In this document: positions 8,408 to 15,685 of the stretch, one piece after another | How positions within the stretch are numbered: position 1 is the first letter of the stretch | Layout: each line of letters starts with the position of its first letter | From: Candidatus Peribacteria bacterium | GTDB taxonomy: Bacteria > Patescibacteria > JAEDAM01 > Absconditabacterales > Absconditicoccaceae | NCBI GenBank assembly: GCA_031261265.1 | Contig: JAISKI010000015.1 | Coordinates: 1 to 23,103, forward strand | Direction: 5' to 3' | DNA: 23,103 nucleotides | Notes under the pieces: generated by a model | The model's database searches: none | The model's input: the letters and a program-made list of their open reading frames with translations, nothing else | Told to the model about the DNA's origin: nothing | Position numbers and translations under genes: made by a program

Positions 8408-9406
8408 TTATCTGTATTTTTTTGATAAACCATCAATATGCTCAATATAAGTTTGCACACTTCCTCGTTTTTCAATATATCTTGCGATTTCTTGTTGGAC
8501 GACTTCTTCCATGTCTTCCCTTTTCACTTTCCCAGCATTATTTAAAATTTCTAAACTGCTCATTTGTAATACTTGGTCTAATTTTGCTAGTCGATCACTG
8601 GTAGTCAAAACTCTTTCCAGACTCAATTGTAATTCTGCAAAAGAGAAAAATTGTTCACAAAGTAAATAAAGTTGTTTCAATTCTTTCTCTAAGAGATAGT
8701 TTTTACTTACTATTGCATCAGACTTTTTGATGTTTTCACCTTTGAAGTTTGTCATTCAGAGGGCGGGTTTATCGCTATCTACTCTTTGCACGACAAGCTC
8801 AGAAGCGGTAGTACCTGTAATGGCATAGATGAATTTATTTTGCAAAATGGCGAAGAATTTTTGCACTTCGAGATTCTTGGGGTCGTAATCTATCGCACTT
8901 TGTTTTATCAAATCCTTGATTTTTTCATAAATACCTCTCTCAGAAAACCTGATTTCTCTCACTCTTCTCAAAAGCTCATCAAAATCTGTCTTACCATTGA
9001 TGGTCAGTCCTTGCATCAATCTTTGGTCGTCCATCACAAAACCTCTGAAAAAAAGCTCTTTGAGATTAGTAGTTGCTCGCCTTCTAAATGCGATACCTTC
9101 TGGGGATTTGACCCTATATCCTACGGCAAGTATCATATCCAGATTATAGTAAGTTTTTGGCTTCACTAAGCCAATGTCGGAATTCCCGACATTACCTTCT
9201 TTCTCGGAAGTTTCCCCTATTTCCAACTCTTCTTCCTCGTAAATATGGCTGATATGTTCGGTAATAGTAGTACGAGCTTTCCCATAGAGTTTAGAAATCT
9301 GCTCTTGAGTAAGTCGCACGGTATCATTTTTAGCGATGACTTTAATTTGAAGTATTCCGTTTGCGGAATGATACATCATTATGGTTCCTTTCTCGTCAGT
9401 AGGCAT
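8408..9406 (-). CDS. RhuM family protein
   Basis: This 332-aa protein matches the RhuM family (named after a Salmonella pathogenicity island gene; biochemical role unclear). The N-terminal part resembles a helix-turn-helix (LTQEQISKLYGKARTTITEHI). Family hallmarks follow: YNLDMILAVGYRVKSPEGIAFRR, LKELFFRGFVMDDQRL, FDELLRRVREIR, KFFAILQNKFIYAITGTTASELV. The next stretch, DSDKPALGMTNFKG, aligns with the family's DADKPNMGLTSWKG. Here the conserved Gly is a UGA codon (8758-8756), strong evidence for code 25. A standard-code reading splits the gene in two. It has its own promoter and is likely monocistronic. Confidence 0.93.
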
Positions 9407-9445
9407 TGATAGGAAGAAAAGAGGTAAAAATCTGATTACTTCACC

Positions 9446-9473
9446 ATCATAAAAAAATTATCCATAATTGCAA
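9446..9473 (-). promoter_or_regulatory. Promoter of the RhuM-family gene
   Basis: On the minus strand TTGCAA (9473-9468), a 16-bp spacer, then TATGAT (9451-9446). The leader is about 35 nt. Confidence 0.65.
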
Positions 9474-9493
9474 GAGATATTTCACTATTTTTT

Positions 9494-9549
9494 TGACAAA
9501 AAACTCTCCAACTTCTTCCGAGGATTCAGAAATAAATCAGAGAGTTTTC
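9494..9549 (-). terminator. Terminator after the SLH surface protein
   Basis: On the minus strand AAAACTCTC pairs with GAGAGTTTT around an inner TTCT/AGAA hairpin, with a T run ending the stem. Confidence 0.7.
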
Positions 9550-9566
9550 CATCTGTTTCATATCTA

Positions 9567-11324
9567 TTACTTCGCACTTCTCATCAACATCAATCGGACC
9601 CATTGCCTGAGTTCAATCCTACTTTCAGGATCCTCTATTTGAGTCAAGATACCTTTTTCTTTTAGTGTTTGTAAGTGGTTAGCATAGTATGGTTTACCAC
9701 CAGCATATTCATTTCCATAGAGTAATCTAGAAAGTACTGTTCAAAATTGAGCACGGCTTACTTGTGCATAGGGTTGGAAATACTCCATATCTATTCCCAT
9801 TAAACCTAACGAGCAAGCTTTCACAGCATAGTCTTCCATCTCTTGCGATTCCCAAGCGTTAGAGCCATCTTTCCAATGACATTCAGCGGGGACTTTGGAA
9901 GGTAAGGTTTTTCAGAGGACATTGAGAGCGTAATTTACGACCATTTTAGCGAGATGTTGACGAATGACGGTTCCATCAGGGTTGGCATTTGCTATGGGTG
10001 CGAGGGTTGTGATGTCGTGAGCATAGGCGAATTGGTAGGCTGTGAGGACTTCTGGGTTAACAACCCCCTCTTCCGACCCTAAACTTGTAGGGTCTCCCTC
10101 TCCCCCTGTCAGGGGAGAAAACTGTGTATTTCCCGTGGAGTTTTCACTAGCCGATGTATCGGCTGAGGTGTCCGAAGGACGGAGGGGTTGTTCACTACAT
10201 TCATCGTCATAGTAGCTCGGTGAGAAGTCGCCGTTTGGACAGTTATCTTTTTTTAAGTTAACACCTACCCCACCGCTAGAAGATGCGAGAGCGTCGCAAG
10301 TAGAAGTGGGAGCGTTCCATACATACCCACCACTACATTTAAAGACACATTCAGTAGTGCTTGCTATTTCACTGTAATCTCCCGTCAGCTTCGGTAAAAA
10401 AGTATAAGTACCATAGTCCCAAGTTTGCAAAATTGTTGCTACGGTATTTCGTTCACTATGCTCTGGCTTTGCCATACAATTTCCCGTTTGAGTGGGTGGA
10501 GTAGCATTTTTGAAGCAACGAACAGGCATTCCATAAGCACGAGCAAAAGGATTATTGATGTTGATATATTGTAATCACTGAGCAATCTCAGTCATATCTA
10601 TATAGGGGATTACCCAAGCTCTAACTTTACTAGCATCTCAATGGTTGTAATCAGCATCAGATGCTCGTGCATATCCATTTCCTGTCTGAAAACCAATCAG
10701 ATTACGAGCCAGAAATCACGCTAAGGGGAATTTAAGAAAATCCAGAAACTTTGCTAGTTCTCCACTAGAAATACTATATCTTATGATTTCTCAGCTATTG
10801 ATTCCAGAAGTATATTTTTCCATAGTACCTGTAAAAATTCAGAGTGTGGAGGTTGCAGAGATGAGTTCTTGCCACTCAGTGTGCATAGGGATATGGTATC
10901 CTGTGGCACAAGGTCATTGCCTCTCCAACTCAGTCCCTGTCCCTCCTCGAAGGTTATCATTGAGCTCCTTTGACCAGTTGCTTCCTGATTGATTAGCAAA
11001 TACAAAAACACCACTGTAATAATAATTTCCTGGACCATATCCCAGAGTACTCGGTCTCCTATCAGGTTTTGCACTATTTAATCGTCCTGTCATCGTAGCA
11101 TATTGCAAATCATTAGAGAATGGATAATTATTCCCTCGTTGAAAATAAGCTCCGTAAGATTCTTCTCCTGTCCCTGCGATAGTTGCTCCGATATTACAAG
11201 CGGAAATAGTGTAGTTTCAGATACTAATATCTGCTGCACTACATCACGGATAAAAAGTTGCATTCACTCCCGCTCCTCCAAGGAGGGAAAGTGAGAAAAA
11301 TCGGACCATCAGCATTTTTTTCAT
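9567..11324 (-). CDS. Secreted surface protein with FISUMP-like domain, Cys module and C-terminal SLH-like repeats
   Basis: 585 aa with ten UGA codons read as Gly, the highest load in the window. The N terminus (MKKMLMVRFFSLSLLGGAGVNA) is a signal peptide. Residues about 28-270 resemble a FISUMP-type domain (ISIGNYTISACNIGAT; CATGYHIPMHTEWQEL). Residues 270-343 carry the Cys module C.AKP...IASTTECVFKCSGGYV...C, also present in the protein at 1-2546. A Ser/Thr/Gly-rich linker (about 345-425) contains a palindromic DNA element. Residues about 427-585 form three SLH-like repeats (IRQHLAKMVVNYAL; YFQPYAQVSRAQFGTVLSRLLYG; RIELRQWVRLMLMRSA). SLH domains bind secondary cell-wall polymers, so this is probably non-covalently held at the cell surface (inference). 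A structured RNA lies upstream. Confidence 0.87.
10059..10192. repeat. Nested-palindrome element inside the SLH protein gene (MITE-like)
   Basis: A GC-rich stretch of about 134 bp bounded by AACAACCCC(C)TC and GGAGGGGTTGTT. It contains five inverted repeats in a row: GACCCT/AGGGTC, CTCCCC/GGGGAG, AAAACT/AGTTTT, AGCCGA/TCGGCT, and GTCC/GGAC. It codes for an in-frame low-complexity linker between the Cys module and the SLH repeats. No clear target duplication is seen. Confidence 0.55.
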
Positions 11325-11418
11325 TTGGGTGTAGGAAAAAAGATAAAAAATCAGAGTTTAGAACTAGTATATATATTTAAATTTCAAGAGATTTTTTACT
11401 TTTTTTCTCCGAAATGAA

Positions 11419-11596
11419 AAAAGAGTATATGCTAGTGTCATACCCCGTCTACTATTAAGTATCCCAAGAATAAAGGGATAATTTACAGTTCACGAGTTGT
11501 CGAGACTCTTACAAAACTCCTACAAGGGATTAATGCAGTGTGAACTGCAAAAAATCCCTATTTTCCTGTAAGAAAAAATTTATAAGAATCTCGACA
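11419..11596 (-). ncRNA. Structured RNA or leader of about 178 nt upstream of the SLH surface protein
   Basis: A promoter at 11602-11629 places the 5' end at the base of a long stem: TGTCGAGA/TCTCGACA (11589-11596 with 11498-11505), then a mismatch and TCTTA/TAAGA, then AAA/TTT. An apical GGGATT/AATCCC stem is capped by GCAGT-TCAC-ACTGC. The apical CAGTTCAC (11547-11540) can instead pair with GTGAACTG (11493-11486), giving a pseudoknot or a switch. Downstream are a TATCCC/GGGATA hairpin (11460-11480) and a GGGTATG..CATATACTC hairpin followed by six T. It could be a free sRNA or a riboswitch-like leader of the gene at 11324. No known family is recognised. Confidence 0.65.
11424..11451 (-). promoter_or_regulatory. 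Weak candidate promoter of the SLH surface protein
   Basis: On the minus strand TAGACG (11451-11446), a 16-bp spacer, then TATACT (11429-11424). It overlaps the putative 3' hairpin of the structured RNA. A further TTGAAA...TATACT nearer the gene (about 11355-11385) has a spacer of only 12. Confidence 0.35.
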
Positions 11597-11601
11597 CTTG
11601 C

Positions 11602-11629
11602 AATATAGGATTGAGGAAATGAATTTCAA
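11602..11629 (-). promoter_or_regulatory. Promoter of the 178-nt structured RNA
   Basis: On the minus strand TTGAAA (11629-11624), a 16-bp spacer, then TATATT (11607-11602). The expected start is 6-7 nt on, at the first base of the long stem. Confidence 0.7.
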
Positions 11630-11794
11630 GAGAAAAAGGTGTAAAATAGAAAAAATACAGCCCTATAATATCAAACCCATCACCATCGGGCAAGATTATA
11701 AAAAATTTCCTTTTTCGTACCATAAAAATAACAAAGTGCCAAAAAAAATGCATTTCCCCTATCGAGAAGCCATAAAAAAATCTTGCATTTTTAC
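11630..11794. other. Spacer between two divergent RNA genes
   Basis: About 165 nt of A-rich sequence between a minus-strand and a plus-strand promoter. No convincing gene or structure is seen. A plus-strand reading frame crosses it but runs through both promoters. Confidence 0.5.
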
Positions 11795-11822
11795 TTGACT
11801 TTTAATTAAAAATGATTATACT
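11795..11822 (+). promoter_or_regulatory. Promoter of the large structured RNA
   Basis: TTGACT (11795-11800), a 16-bp spacer, then TATACT (11817-11822). The start is expected near 11829. Confidence 0.8.
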
Positions 11823-11828
11823 ATAACA

Positions 11829-12247
11829 ACCATCAAGAAAGAATAATATCGTTCTGATTGGTGCAGTCTAAGTTCTACTGGTATCCTCGCAAATAGAGGT
11901 ACCAAAAGGTAGGGTTAGCCACAGTTCACCACCTGTAAATTGGTGAATGTGAAAAAGAATGCGGCTATTACAGGTAGCAAAATTGGGGAATCTCCCCGTC
12001 GTGACCCGCGAAAATGGGTATAGAAACTTCCTCGGAGGTTTCGTAGTGATTAGTATTTCGTCTAATTGAGTATTCAATAGAGACAAAGACGAACAAAATG
12101 CTAGTTGCTATTATCAGGATCGGATTATCATAGCCTTATGGTAATCTCATCCTCATCAAAAGCCTTATTTCAGATGTCTCAATCTGAATAAGGAAATTCC
12201 AGTCCTCTGGTATGGCTCTCTAAATCATTTGATACAGAGAGTTTTTT
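11829..12247 (+). ncRNA. Large structured RNA, possibly a divergent RNase P RNA
   Basis: About 420 nt from a strong promoter to an intrinsic terminator with no credible ORF. Hairpins: GGTA.CCTC/GAGGTACC (11880-11903); CACA.TTCACCA/TGGTGAATGTG (11920-11951); GCTA/TAGC (11964-11978); GGGGA/TCCCC (11985-11997); GAAAC/GTTTC (12023-12042); CGTCT/AGACG (12059-12091); CCTTATT.CAGAT/ATCTGAATAAGG (12163-12193). The loop CCTGTAA (11932-11938) is the exact complement of the loop TTACAGG (11968-11974), a 7-bp kissing pair. Islands resembling RNase P RNA appear in the right order: GCCACAG, GTGAAAAAGAATGCGG, GGTAGCAAAATTGGGG, and CAGGATCGGATTATC (compare CAGAACCCGGCTTATC). CGGATT could pair with AAT-A-TCG at 11844-11850 as P4. 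However, the usual P1-P3 leader is missing. Certain as a structured RNA, uncertain as RNase P; no tmRNA ends are seen. Confidence 0.7.
12216..12247 (+). terminator. Terminator of the large structured RNA
   Basis: CTCTCT/AGAGAG with an inner ATCA/TGAT, followed by six T. Confidence 0.85.
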
Positions 12248-12275
12248 CCTTTTTTCTTGAAAATATTTATCCCCT

Positions 12276-12776
12276 TTACTCAGCCTTTTCTCACTTCTTA
12301 TCCTTCTTCTTGTGATAGCGGTGCAACACCCAACGAGCAATCGGCTGTGCAAGCAAGGCTTCTACCCCAAAGGAAATCCCAAAATTACGAGGTCGGCGAT
12401 AGAAAAAATGCGTGAACGCGTCCGTGCTTACCTCCCCCGTTCCAATCCGCGTCGCTACCACAGTCAAGATAACCGACATCAGAAGCACATTACAGAGCGT
12501 ATTTATCACCATATGAGCATTAAAACTATCGGTAGGTTTGATGATTTTATTGGTCAGTCGTTGGGCGGGTTTCTGAGTCGCGAGCACCAGAATAATCACC
12601 GTAATCCAGATAAAAGGCAGAATTTTGAGGACATTTTGTCGCACTTCTAGGCTGAACGATTCCACTTCAAACATCGTGATGAGGGGTGCGATAATATTTA
12701 CTGAGAGCAGAGAAATGATGAGCATAAAGGCGATAAATTCACGCGTAGTACGAGGCAGTTTCATATGAAATTCCAT
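12276..12776 (-). CDS. DUF2798-like integral membrane protein
   Basis: 166 aa with about four hydrophobic segments: FIAFMLIISLLSVNIIAPLI, ILPFIWITVIILVLA, INTLCNVLLMSVILTVVA, and a weaker one before the C terminus. The duplicated layout, each half ending in a P(A/I)xR motif (KPAQRLTNKI and QPIARWVLHR), resembles DUF2798 proteins, whose function is unknown. The C terminus is very basic (HRYHKKKDKK), then a UGA read as Gly and EKAE before TAA. It is convergent with the structured RNA and has its own promoter. Confidence 0.75.
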
Positions 12777-12804
12777 AGGATATGTTTTGAAAGATAAAAG
12801 GATA

Positions 12805-12832
12805 AGTATAAAAAAAGCTGACCAAATTTCAA
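12805..12832 (-). promoter_or_regulatory. Promoter of the DUF2798-like gene
   Basis: On the minus strand TTGAAA (12832-12827), a 16-bp spacer, then TATACT (12810-12805). Confidence 0.75.
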
Positions 12833-12867
12833 GTCAGACTTCTTTCGTATAGGGCGTAGTGAGGATT

Positions 12868-13479
12868 TTACCTCGTCAGCGAAATCTTCACCACCTTTCC
12901 AGCCGTCTCAAAATCTGCAACCACATCTCCGCTAGGACTGCCCGCCTCTAACACATTCAATAACGCCTCTTCTTTGAAAAATTCTGCAAATTCTGCAAGC
13001 AGACTCGCCAACCCTTCATCAGCAGTCTGATACACCATTTTCACTCTCGCGTCCACGGAGAAATCAGCATCTTTTCTCATTTGGTTCAAAAAACGGGAAA
13101 GCTCTCTGGCAATCCCTTCTCTTTCGAGTGCAGGCGTGAGCTCCAAATCCAGCTTCACAATGGTATTCCCATCAATCGCTACATCATCGCCATCCAGTCC
13201 TTCATACACGATTTCGTAATCGGAAGCAGAAAGCTGTCGCATATTCCCGTTGGTATCGAAAACTTCAATTCATTCAGCATTTTCTCTGACATTTCCTTGT
13301 TTTCCGTTGGCGATAATTTGTCAGGTATCTTTCCCAAATTTAGCAGAAAGCTGACCTCAGAGAGGTTTAAAGACTTTCACGATAGGCGTGTCGGAAACGA
13401 AGAGTTCGACTTCTTTTACATTGATTTCTTCTTTGAGAATATCACCGTATTTTTCGAGTAAAGTTTCGAGAGTAAGCAT
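12868..13479 (-). CDS. Free-standing isoleucyl-tRNA synthetase C-terminal domain (DUF5915-like)
   Basis: 203 aa with three UGA codons read as Gly. The N-terminal part (LLEKYGDILKEEINVKEVELF...VKVFKPLGGQLSAKFGKDTGQI) and the C-terminal part (LDLELTPALEREGIARELSRFLNQMRKDADFSVDARVKM) match the domain that follows the anticodon-binding domain in one IleRS class (ELTPELxxEGLAREVxRxIQxLRKxAG). Nothing resembling the Rossmann fold, HIGH or KMSKS is encoded: 80 nt upstream a divergent promoter and another gene begin. It has its own promoter (13512-13539) and an ATG. It could be a split ileS whose body lies elsewhere, a relocated trans-acting domain, or a decaying fragment. The clean ORF and promoter argue against decay. 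Confidence 0.82.
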
Positions 13480-13511
13480 TTGAGAGGTTCAAGTAAATAA
13501 AATTTAGTTGA

Positions 13512-13539
13512 AATATAGCGAACGAGATGGCAATTGCAA
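13512..13539 (-). promoter_or_regulatory. Promoter of the IleRS-domain gene
   Basis: On the minus strand TTGCAA (13539-13534), a 16-bp spacer, then TATATT (13517-13512). Confidence 0.7.
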
Positions 13540-13558
13540 GAAAAATCTCTCCCAAATT

Positions 13559-13586
13559 TTGACAGGAGGAAAATTTTGACTACAAT
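13559..13586 (+). promoter_or_regulatory. Promoter of paralog A
   Basis: TTGACA (13559-13564), a 16-bp spacer, then TACAAT (13581-13586). The -10 and following bases TACAATTAGAGGGAG match those of paralog B. Confidence 0.75.
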
Positions 13587-13617
13587 TAGAGGGAGATTTT
13601 TATGTTATACTACAATC

Positions 13618-15606
13618 ATGGCTGGAGGAGAGAGACGAGAAATTTGAAATTCTGGGAATGCAGAAGTGAATGCAGATCTTTCTCCAAAAAAAGATAATGG
13701 GAACTTAGAAAAACTGGAAACAAGTATAGATATCAAATCCTTGCAGGAGCAAACTCAACAACTACAACAAGAACAGATAGAAAAAGCTAGGCAAGAACTT
13801 CCCGCTTTGGCTGAGCAAATAAAGCGTTCAGCAATGTTCAATAGCTCTCTAGAAGAATTGGGGCAAGTAATACTGGCAAAAAATTCCGTAAAAAAAGCTG
13901 AAATTATCAAACGTTTCAAAGAAAATCCCCATTTAAAGGACACCCTGGAACAAAATATTCAAAAGCTCACTGCTACCCCAAAAGAGAGCTATGACAAATC
14001 GGAACTTCTCCAAATTCAGCTTTATGGATATCTTTTTTTGGATGAACAGGTTGCCATTGATGGAAGTAAAGGACCCCAAACAAATCTCGTGCTTGAAGCA
14101 TTACAGGAGAGGGATAGTGGAAAATTAGAGGTGATAACCAAGAAGATCACTAAAATTCTCCAGCACTATCCGAAAAGTCTACTCAGAAAAAGCGTTATCC
14201 AAAACCTAGTACAAAAAGCGAAGCAACAGCTCCAAAATCCAGAATCCTGAGAAGGAGATCGAAAAGAGCATCCACAATTGCAACAAATCATCCAAAAGAA
14301 AAAGCAAAAAGCAAGACTGACTACCGAGGAGATTGTGATGTCTCAGATCTACGGAAACGTCTTTTTCGATGAGAATATTTTGGTAGATGGAATTGAGGGA
14401 GCACAGACAAAGGACATTTGAACGGTTTTAACCGGACAAGCCAGCACTGATAGAGCCAAGCAATGGGAAGAAAAAGAAAAGGCTGAAGCTACCCAGAAAA
14501 AGCAAGCTGATGAAAAAGCATCTCTTTCCAAAGAAGCACCTAGATCTTCCCCTCAAACCACTCTCCAATCCCTAGATATTCACACGCTCGTCAAGAGTAA
14601 TCCCTCATTGCAACATTTAGTATTCGATCAGAGAAGTGAATTTTCTCCCTGACAAGCGATGAAATCCATAGAGCAAGTATTTAGTTATCTGACAAAATAC
14701 CTGGATCATACGACTAGCGAACAAAAAAATCTCCTCCAAGACTTTACGATAGACTTGAATCAAGGAGTGAAGGTGGTCGGAAATAGATTAGAAATCGTAG
14801 GAAAGCTGAAAAATGGACAATATAAAGATACTCCGATCAGCTTTTCTTATGATATGACTTCTGGGGCTTTTGCTATCAATACCCTTTTACAACATCATAC
14901 GGATAGTGCTACTTTTGATATCAATCCTTCTCATCCTAACAAAGTGTTGTTTACTCTCCCCTCTTTCCAAAATTTAGATACTTCTAAAGATTTGGCATCT
15001 TTAGATTTTTCGCCTGTCGTCCAAGAGAATATGGAACTCAATATCGAAAAGAACAGAGCGATTTCCACGATAATGAATCTCTTTGATTTGGATAGAAAAC
15101 CTGCTCACTATAGTAAAACAGAAACTCCTGGATTTTATCACCTCTTTCAGTTATTAGATCAGAGTCTAACGAGCCTGGAAGAGTGTAAAGCCTTTAGAGA
15201 GACGATACAACGCTTATCTACCGTCATTTGAGGGGAAATACAGGAACCTCCTCCCGAGAAATTAGGAAAACCTTTGGATGAAAAACAACGTGAAGATTTA
15301 CAGATTTCGGAACAACAGGATAAAAAGCTGGCTGATTCCTCCTCTTTATTGTGGAACCTCTTCAATGCAAAGAAAAGGCTACAAGATAAACAAGAGAGCA
15401 AAACAGGAGATGGTAAGGATAATTGACTGTATCTTTTTCTCAAACGTGCAACTCCGCAGATCACAGATCTCAATTCCACGGGATATGATGAACATCAGAG
15501 CATTGATATCAAAGAAATTTCGAACTATCTTTCTGCGGTTGAGCAGAGGAAAGAGCAGGAGTATCAAGGATTTATCAGAAGAAAGGAAGAAGAGAAAGGG
15601 AATTAG
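13618..15606 (+). CDS. Unknown large soluble protein, paralog A
   Basis: I do not recognise this 662-aa protein. It is hydrophilic, Q/K/E-rich, with no signal peptide or membrane segment. Six UGA codons are read as Gly, so under the standard code it appears as scattered fragments. A motif occurs twice, as LQIQLYGYLFLDEQVAIDG (about residues 117-145) and SQIYGNVFFDENILVDG (about 242-270), each followed by GxQT. Residues about 374-455 (DLNQGVKVVGNRLEIVGKL...SFSYDMTSGAFAI) and about 505-540 (FYHLFQLLDQSLTSLEECKA) match segments of the next gene. Both genes have closely similar promoters, so they arose by tandem duplication. It ends with TAG. The function is unknown. Confidence 0.85.
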
Positions 15607-15626
15607 TGAAAAAAGTGCCATTTTTT

Positions 15627-15654
15627 TTGACCTAAAAAGTTTTTTGAGTACAAT
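15627..15654 (+). promoter_or_regulatory. Promoter of paralog B
   Basis: TTGACC (15627-15632), a 16-bp spacer, then TACAAT (15649-15654), followed by TAGTGGAGG, nearly the same as for paralog A. Confidence 0.75.
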
Positions 15655-15685
15655 TAGTGGAGGTTTTATCTTTTAGGAAAATTAG

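Noticed and set aside
11619..11846. Plus-strand ORF MNFKRKRC..., open to TAA if UGA is Gly
   Set aside because: Lys-rich low-complexity text with no family signal, running through two good promoters (11602-11629 minus, 11795-11822 plus) into the structured RNA.
11868..12086. Minus-strand 72-aa ORF
   Set aside because: It lies wholly within the structured RNA, antisense to its hairpins, and resembles no protein.
11829..12247. tmRNA as identity of the large RNA
   Set aside because: No tRNA-like ends (no GATTCGAC near the 5' end, no T-arm TTCGANTCC near the 3' end) and no Ala-ending tag frame were found.
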